In this document: positions 49,799 to 59,404 of the stretch, piece after piece
Position numbering within the stretch: the stretch's first letter is position 1
Layout of the letters: each line of letters starts with the position of its first letter
Assembly (NCBI RefSeq): GCF_051380875.1
Contig: NZ_JBNYXW010000016.1
Span: forward strand, 62,001 to 126,000
DNA length: 64,000 bases
Direction of reading: 5' to 3'
Origin: Janthinobacterium sp051380875
Lineage (GTDB): Bacteria; Pseudomonadota; Gammaproteobacteria; Burkholderiales; Burkholderiaceae_D
Notes under the pieces: model-generated
Seen by the model: only the letters and a program-made list of their open reading frames with translations
Databases searched by the model: none
What the model was told of the DNA's origin: nothing
Translations under genes and position numbers: made by a program

Positions 49799-52700
49799 TT
49801 GTCCGCGCGTATCCTGATCATCGAAGATAACGCCACCAATATGGAATTGATGGTGTACCTGCTGCGGGCCTTCGGGTATACGCCGCTGGCCGCCTATGAC
49901 GGCGAGGAGGGCGTGCGCATGGCGCGCAGCGAATTGCCGGACTTGATCATCTGCGATGTGCATTTGCCCAAGCTCGATGGCTATGGCGTGGTGGCCGAGC
50001 TGAAAAAAGACCCGCTGCTGCGCAAGATTCCTGCCCTGGCCGTGACGGCGCTGGCCATGGTGGGCGACCGGGAACGCTTGCTCGAGGCGGGATTCAATGG
50101 CTATATCGGCAAGCCGATCGAGCCTGACCTGTTCGTCGCGGAGCTGGAATCTTTTTTACCCGGGGCGCCGTCGACGCCAGTTAAAAACGACATAGCCACC
50201 ATACTGATCGTCGACGATCATGTACTGAACCGCGAATTCCTCACTGCGCTGCTGGGCTACAGCGGCCATCGCCTGCTGGAAGCGGCCAATGGCGCCGATG
50301 CGCTGGACGTCATGCGTACCGAGCGGCCGGACCTGATCATCTCCGATATCCTCATGCCGAACATGGATGGCTACGAATTCGTCATGCGCGTGCATGAAGA
50401 TGCCGCGCTGGCTGACGTGCCCATCATTTTTTATACGGCCACTTACCGCGAGCAGGAAGCGATCCAGCTGGCGCAAGCATGCGGCGTGCGCTGGGTGCTG
50501 CCGAAACCGTCCGACCCCGAGCTCATCGTGCGCACGGTCAACGAGGCGCTGGGACTGGCCGCGCCGCCTGCCGCTGCGCTGCCCGCCGCCGTAGCCGTGC
50601 GCGCCTCGCCTGGCGCAGGCGAGCTGGCCGGCATCGACAAGCAGGTCAGCGGCTATCTGGACGAACTGGAGTCCAGCAGCTTGCACATTTCGCAGCTGGC
50701 CAGCCAGGGCGAGGGCCAGGCGGCCATGCCGGAAGACCTGGCCATCATGACGGAGCGCCTGTCGCGCTCGCTAGCTAGCCTGCAGGCGGTGAGCCTGCGC
50801 CTGACAGCGCTGATCGAGCTCGGTATCGAGCTGGGCGCCGAACGCGATCCGCGCGCGCTGATCGAGACCGGCTGCAAGGTGGCGCAAAATATCTGCGTCT
50901 CCAGATATGCCTGCATCGGCGTGCTGGAGCAGGGCGCTGAAAAACTCAGTTATTTTTCCTCGTGCGGCGCCGAAAAAAACATCGGGCACATCGCCAGCGC
51001 GCCGCGCACGGGCATCCTGAACCGGCTGCTGGAACAGCGCCAGCCCTACCGCGTGAATGGCCTGAAGGGCGATCCCGCTGCGCTGGGCTTGCCCGAGTCG
51101 CATCCTCCCGTGCACTCCTTCCTGGGCGTGGCCATCGCCTCGCGCGAGCGCAGCCATGGCTGGCTGTATCTGGTTGACAAGCTTGGGGCGAATGAATTTT
51201 CCGAAGTCGACGAGCGCGTCGCCGCCACCGTGGCCGCGCAGATCGCCGTCGCCTATGACAACCTGCTGCTGTACGATGAAATCAAGCGCCATCACGAGCA
51301 GCTGACGCTGGACATGGCGGCGCGCATCCGCCTCGACGAAGACTTGCGCCGCTTCCGCCTGGCGATGGACGCCACGGCCGACGCGATTTTCCTCATCGAC
51401 CGCGCCGGCCTGTGCTTCGTCGACGTCAACCAGACGGCTTGCCGCATGCTGGGCTTCGAGCGCGAGGATTTTCTCAGGGTGGGGCCGGGCCGGGCGCATG
51501 AGGGCGAGGCCCAGCTCGAAGAGCTGTATAGCAAGCTGCTGGCGGGCGACCAGGGCAGTACGATGACGGAATTGCAGCTGCAGCGCAAGGATGGCTCGCC
51601 GCTGTCGGTGGAAGTGCAGCGGCGCACCTTGCGTTCGGGCCAGAGCTGGATCCTGGTGGCGGTGGCGCGCGATATCACCGAGCGCAAGGATGCCGAACAA
51701 CGCCTGATGAAACTGGCGCATTTCGATACCCTGACCGGCTTGCCCAACCGCAGCCAGTTCTACTCCTCGCTGACCCATTCGCTGGTCCAGGCTGCCGAAC
51801 ACCAGTGGGCCGTGGCCGTGCTGTTCATGGATGTCGACCGCTTCAAGAATGTGAACGATACCCTGGGCCACACCCTCGGCGACGACTTGCTGCGCCAGTT
51901 TTCCAAGCGCCTGGTCGATAGCCTGCGCGTGCGCGACACCATCGGCCGCTTCGGCGGCGATGAATTTGCCGCCATCCTGCTGCTGCCCGAAGGCGCGCAG
52001 CATGCCGTGGGCGTGGTCGACAAGATCCGCGAAGCGATGCGCAAGCCTTTCGACTTGCAGGGGCATGAAGTGACGGTGACGGTCAGCGTCGGTATTTCCG
52101 TGTATCCCGACGATGGTGCCGACGCCGACACCCTGATTCAATATGCCGACACGGCCATGTACCGCGCCAAGGAGGCGGGCCGCGATACCTTCCGCTTCTT
52201 CACGGCGGAAATGAATGTGCAATCGATGGCGCGCCTGGAGATGGAAAACGCCCTGCGGCGTGCCATCGAGAACGAGGAATTCGTGCTGTACTTCCAACCC
52301 AAGGTGCATATCATCTCGGGGCGCATCAGCGGTGCCGAGGCGCTGATACGCTGGCGCCGCCCCGGTCATGGCATGGTCTCGCCGGCCCTGTTCATCCCCG
52401 TGCTCGAAGAGACGGGGCTGATCGTGCGGGTCGGCAACTGGGTGCTCGACGAGGCGTGCAAGAAAATCAGCGAGTGGTGCGCCAGCAGCATCGGTCCAGT
52501 GCACCTGTCGGTGAACGTCTCGGGCATCCAGTTTTTTGTCGGCGGCCTGGAAGAAGAAGTGCTCAAGGCGATCCGCAAGCACGACATCGCGCCCGACTTG
52601 CTGGAACTCGAATTGACGGAAAGTTCGCTGATGTCGAACGCCGAAGAAACCATCGCCGTATTGCGCAATCTCAAGGCGCTGGGCATCCAGATTTCCATCG

Positions 52701-53431
52701 ACGATTTCGGCACCGGCTATTCCAGCCTGGCCTACCTGAAGCGCTTCCCCATCGACAAGCTGAAGATCGACATCGCCTTCGTGCGCGAAGTCACCAGCAA
52801 CCCGGACGACGCGGCCATCGTCCTGGCCATCATCAGCATGGCGCACAGCATGAAGCTGCAGGTGATCGCCGAAGGCGTGGAAAACGATGCGCAGCTGGCC
52901 TATCTGCGGCGCCACGGCTGCGACGAGATGCAGGGCTACTATTTCAGCCGCCCCGTGCCGCAGGAAGAATTCGAGCAGATGCTGATGGGCGGCAAACTGC
53001 TGCAGGCGCCACAGGATGCGGGCAGCGAAGAACAGCAAACGCTGTTGATTGTCGACGACGATGTCTTCATGCTCGACGTGCTCAGCGACTTCCTGGCGCA
53101 GGATGGCTACCGCATCCTGACGGCGCAAACGGCGGCCGAGGGTTTTGATATCCTGGCGCGCCACAGGGTGCAGGTTATTTTGTGCGACCAGTGCATGCCG
53201 CTCATGAGCGGCACCGAATTCATGGAGCGCGTCAAGCACCTGTGCCCCGACACCTTCCGCATCATGCTGTCCGCCTTTGCCGATTTGACGCCGATCATGG
53301 CGGCGATTAACCGTGGCGCCGTCGACCGCTTCTACACCAAGCCGTGGAAGGGCGCCGTGCTGCGCGAAAATATCCGCGAGGGCTTCCGCCTGCACGGCCT
53401 GCTGCACGGCCCCGTCAAGGCCGCTGCCTAG
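49799..53431 (+). CDS. REC-REC-GAF-PAS-GGDEF-EAL-REC signalling protein
   Basis: A TTG start at 49799 (GGGAG six bases upstream) gives 1210 residues. Two receivers come first (about 3-120, 133-250; LIIEDNATNMELM, ILIVDDHVLNREF), then a coiled linker, GAF (about 340-490), PAS (about 510-630), GGDEF (RFGGDEFAAIL), EAL (SGAEALIRWRRP, ELTESSLM, DDFGTGYSSLAYL, IAEGVEN) and a third receiver (about 1080-1200; LLIVDDDVFMLDVL, LCDQCMPLMSG). Both c-di-GMP catalytic sites look intact, so it may make or break c-di-GMP. The Tad genes are the nearest candidate pathway, but no partner kinase is adjacent. Confidence 0.85.
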   Translation: MSARILIIEDNATNMELMVYLLRAFGYTPLAAYDGEEGVRMARSELPDLIICDVHLPKLDGYGVVAELKKDPLLRKIPALAVTALAMVGDRERLLEAGFNGYIGKPIEPDLFVAELESFLPGAPSTPVKNDIATILIVDDHVLNREFLTALLGYSGHRLLEAANGADALDVMRTERPDLIISDILMPNMDGYEFVMRVHEDAALADVPIIFYTATYREQEAIQLAQACGVRWVLPKPSDPELIVRTVNEALGLAAPPAAALPAAVAVRASPGAGELAGIDKQVSGYLDELESSSLHISQLASQGEGQAAMPEDLAIMTERLSRSLASLQAVSLRLTALIELGIELGAERDPRALIETGCKVAQNICVSRYACIGVLEQGAEKLSYFSSCGAEKNIGHIASAPRTGILNRLLEQRQPYRVNGLKGDPAALGLPESHPPVHSFLGVAIASRERSHGWLYLVDKLGANEFSEVDERVAATVAAQIAVAYDNLLLYDEIKRHHEQLTLDMAARIRLDEDLRRFRLAMDATADAIFLIDRAGLCFVDVNQTACRMLGFEREDFLRVGPGRAHEGEAQLEELYSKLLAGDQGSTMTELQLQRKDGSPLSVEVQRRTLRSGQSWILVAVARDITERKDAEQRLMKLAHFDTLTGLPNRSQFYSSLTHSLVQAAEHQWAVAVLFMDVDRFKNVNDTLGHTLGDDLLRQFSKRLVDSLRVRDTIGRFGGDEFAAILLLPEGAQHAVGVVDKIREAMRKPFDLQGHEVTVTVSVGISVYPDDGADADTLIQYADTAMYRAKEAGRDTFRFFTAEMNVQSMARLEMENALRRAIENEEFVLYFQPKVHIISGRISGAEALIRWRRPGHGMVSPALFIPVLEETGLIVRVGNWVLDEACKKISEWCASSIGPVHLSVNVSGIQFFVGGLEEEVLKAIRKHDIAPDLLELELTESSLMSNAEETIAVLRNLKALGIQISIDDFGTGYSSLAYLKRFPIDKLKIDIAFVREVTSNPDDAAIVLAIISMAHSMKLQVIAEGVENDAQLAYLRRHGCDEMQGYYFSRPVPQEEFEQMLMGGKLLQAPQDAGSEEQQTLLIVDDDVFMLDVLSDFLAQDGYRILTAQTAAEGFDILARHRVQVILCDQCMPLMSGTEFMERVKHLCPDTFRIMLSAFADLTPIMAAINRGAVDRFYTKPWKGAVLRENIREGFRLHGLLHGPVKAAA

Positions 53432-53558
53432 GCTGCGTGTGCGCTGGCGCACGTTTAGACGCTGTTTTCTATTGGATTAGACTCCCGTCTCTAGTTTTGC
53501 TCACTAGAATAAAAAGCATCCATGATGGGCATGGCCTTGCAGATGACGGGAGCTGACG

Positions 53559-54176
53559 ATGGTGAAGAAATTGAAGGAGCTGGCGGAAGACAAGGAACTG
53601 GCGAACGCCGTGCGTTCATCCGCGCAGCAGATCTGGCAAGCCGGCCTGGGTGCTTTTGCCAAGGCGCAGGAAGAGGGCGGCCGCGTATTTTCCAGGCTGG
53701 TCAAGGAAGGCACGCAATTTCAGCAGCGCGCCGAAGACAAGGTGGCCGGCGTCAGCGACAGCGTCGGCAAATTGGCCGATGGCGTCGGCAAGCAGGCCAG
53801 CGGCTCGTGGGACAAGCTGGAGCAAGTGTTTGAAGAGCGCGTGGCGCGCGCCCTGGCCACCATCGGCGTGCCGACGCAACATGACCTCGCCGCGCTGCAC
53901 GCGCAGATTGCGGCCCTGAGCGAGCAGGTGGCGGCGCTGTCGGGCAAGGCGCAAGCCAAGCCTGGCGCCAAGGTTGTAGCAAAGGCAGCGCCCAGAAGTG
54001 TGGCGAAGCCGGCCGTGAACGCTGTCGTCAAGCCTGCCGTGAAGGCGGCGCCGAAAGCCTCACCAAAGGCAGCACCCAAGGCGGTTGCCGCCAAGGCGAT
54101 CGCCAGGCCGCTGGCCAAGCCCGCAGCGTCCGCCGTTGCCAGGCCGGCGGCGAAGAAAAAAGCACCAGTGCCCTGA
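53559..54176 (+). CDS. PHA granule-associated phasin-like protein
   Basis: This 205-residue protein has an N-terminal PhaF/PhaI-type phasin domain (about 1-110: SAQQIWQAGLGAFAKAQEEG, LVKEGTQFQQRAEDKV, WDKLEQVFEERVARALATIG) and a C-terminal tail (about 130-205) rich in Lys/Ala/Pro repeats (KPAVKAAPKASPKAAPKA) like histone H1. Such tails bind DNA and link granules to the nucleoid. A TetR regulator follows. A terminator is present at 54197-54220. Confidence 0.78.
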   Translation: MVKKLKELAEDKELANAVRSSAQQIWQAGLGAFAKAQEEGGRVFSRLVKEGTQFQQRAEDKVAGVSDSVGKLADGVGKQASGSWDKLEQVFEERVARALATIGVPTQHDLAALHAQIAALSEQVAALSGKAQAKPGAKVVAKAAPRSVAKPAVNAVVKPAVKAAPKASPKAAPKAVAAKAIARPLAKPAASAVARPAAKKKAPVP

Positions 54177-54196
54177 GCTGGCGCCGCCTCCACTCC

Positions 54197-54220
54197 AGCC
54201 TGCTCGCGCAGGCTTTTTTT
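54197..54220 (+). terminator. Rho-independent terminator of the phasin-like gene
   Basis: AGCCTGC pairs with GCAGGCT around TCGC, followed by seven T residues. Confidence 0.85.
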
Positions 54221-54314
54221 AGCCTGCCATTTCGCCGGCACGGGCGGGCGCAGTGTTTCATTACGGCTATTTTAGGTGGTATGCTTGAGGCAGAACACAG
54301 AGAGATTGCCCGCC

Positions 54315-54986
54315 ATGCTACAAAAAGCACCACGCCGTACCCGCGAACGCATCCTGGAGTTGTCGCTGCGCCTGTTCAACGAGTTCGGTGAGCCGAATAT
54401 CACGACCACCGTGATTGCGGAAGAGATGAATATTTCACCGGGGAACCTGTACTACCACTTTCGCAACAAGGACGATATCGTCAACTCGATCTTCGTCCAG
54501 TTCGAGGCGGAAATCGAACGCATCCTGACCGTGCCGAACGGGCGCCGCTCGAATATCGAGGACGTCTGGCTGTACCTGCACCTGATGTTCGAGCTGATCT
54601 GGCGTTACCGCTTCTTTTACCGCGACCTCAACGATTTGCTGTCGCGTAACCGCAAGCTCGAATTGCACTTCAAGCTGATCCTGGCGCACAAGATCAAGGT
54701 GGCCACGCAGCTGTGCGAAGACTTGCGCAGCGAGCAATCCCTGGAAGCGTCGGACATGGAAGTAGCTGCCATGGCGACGAATATGGTGGTCGTCGCCACT
54801 TACTGGCTATCGTATGAGTACGTGCGCAATCCGCGCAAGTACAGCGAACAGCAATCGATGTCCGATGCGCTGGCGCGTGGCTGCTACCAGGTGCTGTCCC
54901 TGATCGGGCCGTATCTGCGCAATGAAACGCATCTGTTGTTTCGCAAGTTATCGGAAGAGTATGTGACTAAACTCAAGAGCGACTGA
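54315..54986 (+). CDS. TetR-family transcription regulator
   Basis: From ATG 54315 this is 223 residues. The N-terminal helix-turn-helix (about 5-55: RTRERILELSLRLFNEFGEP, TTVIAEEMNISPGNLYYHF) is canonical TetR; the C-terminal ligand domain carries aromatic helices (LMFELIWRYRFFYRDLNDLL). It lies just after a phasin gene. In pseudomonads a TetR-like PhaD controls phasin genes, so a link to PHA metabolism is inferred. Confidence 0.82.
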   Translation: MLQKAPRRTRERILELSLRLFNEFGEPNITTTVIAEEMNISPGNLYYHFRNKDDIVNSIFVQFEAEIERILTVPNGRRSNIEDVWLYLHLMFELIWRYRFFYRDLNDLLSRNRKLELHFKLILAHKIKVATQLCEDLRSEQSLEASDMEVAAMATNMVVVATYWLSYEYVRNPRKYSEQQSMSDALARGCYQVLSLIGPYLRNETHLLFRKLSEEYVTKLKSD

Positions 54987-55053
54987 CGGCCTTGCGCGGC
55001 GCGCCAGCGCTGCCGCGCAAGGTGGGCAGGCGCTTACTCACTGGAGACACGGT

Positions 55054-55827
55054 ATGGCCTGGAAACAATTTCCCTATCCTGACGCAGCCTATGTATACAC
55101 CGCGCAAAGCCTGGAAGCGGCCTGGCCGCGCCTGCATGCGGGTGACGTCGAGCCGTTTCCCACGCACCCGGCGCTGCTGCAGGCGTGGCTGGCCTTCCAT
55201 GCGGGCGATTTCGAACGCGCCGTGAAGCTGGGACTGGCCGTTGGCGTGCCCGGCTACGCGGTGGCGCACAAGGCCACCTGCATCTACGCGACGCACCTGG
55301 AGCTCAATGAGCGCCAGAAACTCGACATGTACGAGGAAGTGGCGGAGCGCTGCGAGCGCCAGCAGATCGAGCAGCCGGACAATCCGGCCGGCTACTACTG
55401 GCATGCCTACAGCCTGGGCCGTTATGCCCTGGGCACGTCTGTCGTCAAGGCCCTGGCGCAGGGCATGGGCGCGCGCGTGCGCAACAGCCTGGACCGCACG
55501 ATGACGGTGGCGCCCATGCATGCAGACGCGCATATCGCGTTTGGCATTTATCATACGGAAATTATCGACAAGGTGGGCGCCATGATTGGCGGCCTGACAT
55601 ACGGCGCCAACAAGGACGATGGCTACCAGCATTTCAAGACGGCACTGGCCCTGACGCCCCATTCGGCACTGGCCCACAGCGAATATGCGCGCGCCTTGAA
55701 CATGCTCGACGGAAAGAAAAAAATGGCCGAAGCGCTGGCCCTGTATGTACTGGCGGCCGACTGTGTGGCGGTCGATGCCAAGGAGCGCCTCGAAGTCGAG
55801 GCTGCGATGGATGAACTGAAAGAATAA
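55054..55827 (+). CDS. TPR-like protein of unknown function
   Basis: This 257-residue soluble protein begins MAWKQFPYPDAAYVYT and contains TPR-like pairs (HPALLQAWLAFHAGDFERAV, AGYYWHAYSLGRYALGTSVV, HFKTALALTPHSALAHSEYA). No signal peptide is present. It is nine bases ahead of the LOG gene and so probably co-transcribed. The function is unknown; it may scaffold protein contacts. Confidence 0.62.
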   Translation: MAWKQFPYPDAAYVYTAQSLEAAWPRLHAGDVEPFPTHPALLQAWLAFHAGDFERAVKLGLAVGVPGYAVAHKATCIYATHLELNERQKLDMYEEVAERCERQQIEQPDNPAGYYWHAYSLGRYALGTSVVKALAQGMGARVRNSLDRTMTVAPMHADAHIAFGIYHTEIIDKVGAMIGGLTYGANKDDGYQHFKTALALTPHSALAHSEYARALNMLDGKKKMAEALALYVLAADCVAVDAKERLEVEAAMDELKE

Positions 55828-55836
55828 AGGAATGCT

Positions 55837-56385
<549 letters not shown>

Positions 56386-56411
56386 GTTTTCTACACGGAA
56401 ATTTTATAGCG

Positions 56412-56442
56412 AGCCATGCACTGCGAAGTGCATGGCTTTTTT
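56412..56442 (+). terminator. Rho-independent terminator of the LOG gene
   Basis: AGCCATGCACT/AGTGCATGGCT with loop GCGA, followed by six T residues. Confidence 0.88.
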
Positions 56443-56690
56443 ATTTCCGCATGGAAAAATTGATCGAAATCAATAAATTAATTAATAAAAATATACCTAA
56501 AATATTTCTAAAATGGCATGTTTTTTTGAAAATGAAGATGCTTTTTGAATATTAGTGTGGTCTACTAGAATTGTTTTAAAAACACACATGCCGGCCACCC
56601 GCGAGGTGCTTTGCACTTTCCCTAAAAAAGTGCCGCCATGTTTTAAGTTGCCATGACCACGCCACTTCATCATCTCGAAAGGATGCTATT
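56443..56690. other. AT-rich regulatory region before the PEP-CTERM gene
   Basis: About 250 bases unusually rich in A and T for this window, with stretches such as TTAATTAATAAAAATATACC. It contains an Fnr-like dyad at 56460-56473. No gene is seen. It is probably a promoter region for the PEP-CTERM gene. Confidence 0.5.
56460..56473. promoter_or_regulatory. Consensus Anr/Fnr dyad TTGAT-N4-ATCAA
   Basis: TTGATCGAAATCAA is an exact match to the Fnr/Anr consensus, about 218 bases before the PEP-CTERM start. The AT-rich setting raises the chance of coincidence. Confidence 0.45.
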
Positions 56691-57296
56691 TTGAAACCTA
56701 TGACCCTCTTGCGCGCGACTGCTGTCGCCGCCATACTCGCCGCCGCCGGCAGCGCCCAAGCACAAACGACCACGATCAGTTTCGATGCACTGGAACATCC
56801 TGGCTTCCTTGGTTCCGTGTTCCATTCCTACTCCGAAGGGGGTTACGATTTCAACAGCAGCTTCCTGGGCCTGTTGGGCTCGGCACATCAGAGCAACTTC
56901 GCCTATGCCGGTTCGGCCGGCCTTGGCGCGTCGCTCCTGTCGACGACGACACTGAGCCGTACCGATGGCGCCGCATTCTCGCTGAGCTCGATCAGCCTGG
57001 CTGACTACGTGAGCTTGCCTGGTGCCTTCAACGTGACCTTCGTCGGCCATCAAGTGGGCGGCAGCACGGTGACGCAAACGTTCAGCCTGAATGGCAGCCA
57101 TACTTTCAGCGATTACACTTTTACGGGCTTTAGCAACTTGCTGTCGGCAACGTGGAAGGAAGGCGCCCTCCATACCTTCCAGGTCGACAATATCACCGCC
57201 AGCGTGAGCGCCGTGCCGGAACCGGCCACCTATGGCATGTTGTTGGGCGGACTGGGTCTGCTGGGCTTCCTGCTCCGCCGCAAGAACGCCGCCTGA
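56691..57296 (+). CDS. PEP-CTERM-sorted secreted protein
   Basis: A TTG start at 56691 with AAAGGA seven bases before gives 201 residues. A signal peptide (cut near AQA-QT), a beta-rich Ser/Gly/Thr body, and the C-terminal VPEPATYGMLLGG motif, TM helix and RRK tail are the PEP-CTERM signal. Such proteins are sorted and trimmed by exosortase (not in this window) and are often exopolysaccharide-associated. A bidirectional terminator at 57336-57375 follows. Confidence 0.88.
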   Translation: MKPMTLLRATAVAAILAAAGSAQAQTTTISFDALEHPGFLGSVFHSYSEGGYDFNSSFLGLLGSAHQSNFAYAGSAGLGASLLSTTTLSRTDGAAFSLSSISLADYVSLPGAFNVTFVGHQVGGSTVTQTFSLNGSHTFSDYTFTGFSNLLSATWKEGALHTFQVDNITASVSAVPEPATYGMLLGGLGLLGFLLRRKNAA

Positions 57297-57335
57297 CGCC
57301 AGCGCTTGGCTGCCGCGCCGCGCGCGGCAGAGGCG

Positions 57336-57375
57336 AAAAAAATGCCGCTTGGTATCTTTACCAGGCGGCATTTTT
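57336..57375. terminator. Bidirectional terminator
   Basis: AAAAATGCCGC pairs with GCGGCATTTTT, with an inner TTGGTA/TACCAG extension, A-tract and T-tract on both sides, between the convergent PEP-CTERM and YgjP-like genes. Confidence 0.85.
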
Positions 57376-57392
57376 CATGAAGATGGGCCTGG

Positions 57393-57905
57393 TCACGACC
57401 ACAGGCGCTGGCCGGACAGGTCGAGCTGGGTCAGGTACAGGCGCACATCGAATTCGTACTGGTGGTATTGCGGCTCCATATACGTGCACAGCTTGTAGAA
57501 GGCCTTGTCATGTTGCTTTTCTTTCACGTGCGCCAGTTCATGCACGGCGATCATGCGCAAGAATTCCAGCGGCACTTCCTTGAACATGGTGGCGACACGG
57601 ATTTCATGCTTGGCCTTGAGCTTGCCGCCCTGCACGCGTGAAATCGACGTGTGCAAGCCCAGCGCATGCTGGATCACATGGATCTTGCTGTCGAACGCTA
57701 CTTTGTTGATAGGCTCGGCATTGCGCAGGAATTCAGTCTTCAAGTCTTGTACATACTGGTACAGCGCCTTGTCGTTGCGGACTTCATGCGCCTTCGGATA
57801 GCGTTTCAATAACACTTCGCCCAGCTTGTCTTGTGCGATCAGTTGCTGCACTTGCGATTGTGTTTGCTCGGAATAAGCGCTCAGGTATTTCAGGGATGGC
57901 TGCAT
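57393..57905 (-). CDS. YgjP-like metal-dependent hydrolase (M48-type)
   Basis: The start at 57905 (MQPSLKYLSAYSEQ) gives 170 residues. The zinc motif AVHELAHVKEKQHDKAFYKL combines HExxH with a third His, as in the YgjP/DUF45 family. No signal peptide is present. A longer frame to 58133 lacks credible coding. The substrate is unknown. Confidence 0.8.
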   Translation of the reverse strand: MQPSLKYLSAYSEQTQSQVQQLIAQDKLGEVLLKRYPKAHEVRNDKALYQYVQDLKTEFLRNAEPINKVAFDSKIHVIQHALGLHTSISRVQGGKLKAKHEIRVATMFKEVPLEFLRMIAVHELAHVKEKQHDKAFYKLCTYMEPQYHQYEFDVRLYLTQLDLSGQRLWS

Positions 57906-58139
57906 GCGGGGAAAGGGCGGGGCGCGGGTGTGTCGGTAAGGCGAGAATGTACCATACCGTAGCACCCTGCGCTGGAAGCGGCGATTGCCAGGGGCATGGC
58001 CACGGCCAGCGAGGGGCATGCCATGCACGGCGCGACCGCGTACCGCCACCCGCCTCCCGGTGCACACCCATGCCAGCGCGTGCCGCCTGGCGAGTCCCAT
58101 GGCGCCATCCCGGCGCGGGCCTGATCGGCCCACCCTTGC

Positions 58140-58511
58140 TCAGCCCTTGTCGCCGCCGCCCTTGGCGCCTTGCCTGCCGGCCTTGGCTTGCTGCCCGGTA
58201 CTGGCGCTGGCGCGCTGGGCCGATTGGCGGCTTTCGCCGCCTTTCCTGCCGATTTCCGCCATGTGTTCGCGGTTGCGGCTGACGGCTTCACCGCCTTTTT
58301 GGCCGGCCCGCCGTGCTTCTTCCGAGTCGAACTCGTGCGCCGTGCCCTTTTGATGCGCGGCCTGGCCGCCCTTGCTGGCAATTTCGCGCTGCTGCTCCTC
58401 GTTCATGGCGGCAAAACCGCGCTTGCTCATGCCTTTCGGGCTGCTGGCATCGCTTGCTTTCTGGCTGCTGCCAGCGGCTTTGCCTTGTTCGTTACCTTGA
58501 TTGCTAGCCAT
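58140..58511 (-). CDS. KGG-repeat stress protein
   Basis: From ATG 58511 (AAGGAG upstream) this is a 123-residue protein with three KGG-type repeats (IASKGGQAAHQKGTAHEF, GQKGGEAVSRNREHMAEI, GRKGGESRQ) as in YciG/con-10 proteins, then a Ser/Gln/Lys/Gly tail. Such proteins are stress-induced and largely unstructured. It lies 36 bases after the phasin gene and may share its transcript. Confidence 0.82.
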   Translation of the reverse strand: MASNQGNEQGKAAGSSQKASDASSPKGMSKRGFAAMNEEQQREIASKGGQAAHQKGTAHEFDSEEARRAGQKGGEAVSRNREHMAEIGRKGGESRQSAQRASASTGQQAKAGRQGAKGGGDKG

Positions 58512-58546
58512 GCTGTTCTCCTTGCGGTCGAGTGGAAATCCGGTGC

Positions 58547-59059
58547 TCAGTGCGCCTGATCGGCTTGCCTGCTGGTATCGCGGTTGTGGCCTGCGCTGTC
58601 GTGGTGGCCACCGGCGTGCATTTTTTCGATCAGTTCGCGTTGGCGCTGCGTGGCTTTTTCCATTTCCTCGGCCGTCTTGCGCATCACTTCGTCGGCAAAG
58701 GCCACGGCCGTGCGGCTCGCTGTGGGGATATGTGCCTCTGCAGTGCGGTTCAGCTCGACATTGGCATTGGCGACAAGATTGCCGAGTTGCTGCCGGTACT
58801 GGAGCAGCCTGTCGCTGCCCGGCTGCAAGCGGGCCGCCGCCCGCGACAGCAATTCGCCGGTGTCGCGCGCGTACAGCAATTGCACGCTGACGCTGCTCCA
58901 TTCTTGCAGCAGCTCTTGCGCCAGGCGCAGATGGAGCGCGCTCATTTGTTGCGCCGTGTCGCACATCTTGCACGATAGTTCGGTGGTGAAATTGAGCTGG
59001 GCTTCCAGCTGGGACTTCAGGGCGGGGCTGAGACTGGGATTGATGCTGTTTGTGAACAT
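58547..59059 (-). CDS. Phasin-family protein (PhaP-like)
   Basis: This 170-residue protein has a phasin_2 core (about 10-140: LKSQLEAQLNFTTELSCKMC, AFADEVMRKTAEEMEKAT) and a His-rich end (AGGHHDSAGHNRD). GAGG precedes the ATG. It should coat PHA granules. An Anr/Fnr-like box (59223-59236) about 164 bases upstream suggests oxygen control. It is the second phasin in this window. Confidence 0.8.
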   Translation of the reverse strand: MFTNSINPSLSPALKSQLEAQLNFTTELSCKMCDTAQQMSALHLRLAQELLQEWSSVSVQLLYARDTGELLSRAAARLQPGSDRLLQYRQQLGNLVANANVELNRTAEAHIPTASRTAVAFADEVMRKTAEEMEKATQRQRELIEKMHAGGHHDSAGHNRDTSRQADQAH

Positions 59060-59404
59060 GTTCTACCTCAATGAAAATCTGGTGCGGGAAACACCCGGCG
59101 CAGCGGATGCGGCATGTGCTGAAACAAGCAAAGGGATAGACGCCGGATGGCACGCAAGGTTCCGCGCCAGATGCAGGTTTCGGGGCCGAACGGCCCCTTG
59201 CCGCCTGAAAGATGGGGGAACTTTGCGCCAGATCAAAAGAACGTTGCATCACGCCGCTGCCGCCAGCGGCCATGCTGGCTGCATGGAAAATGCGGGTTTA
59301 CCGGCCCAGCCGTGCGACAATAGCCGGCTCGCGGCAGCGCAGCCGATAGCCGGCGCGCGTGGCTGAGCCGAGCATCGCCCTATTTTTTGCCTAATTTCGC
59401 GACC
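59060..59404. other. Divergent region between phasin and purU
   Basis: It contains the Anr/Fnr-like box at 59223-59236, and the promoters of the two divergent genes must lie here. The long frames across it are GC shadows; no further gene is seen. Confidence 0.45.
59223..59236. promoter_or_regulatory. Anr/Fnr-like box upstream of the phasin gene
   Basis: TTGCGCCAGATCAA is the exact reverse complement of the 14-mer before the Usp gene (16793-16806). It lies about 164 bases before the phasin start. Confidence 0.6.

Noticed and set aside
50771..53452. Very long open frame (893 codons) antisense to the GGDEF/EAL gene
   Set aside because: Its protein is a His/Gln/Arg/Ala-rich composition artefact of GC-rich codon use; the sense frame has six clear domains.
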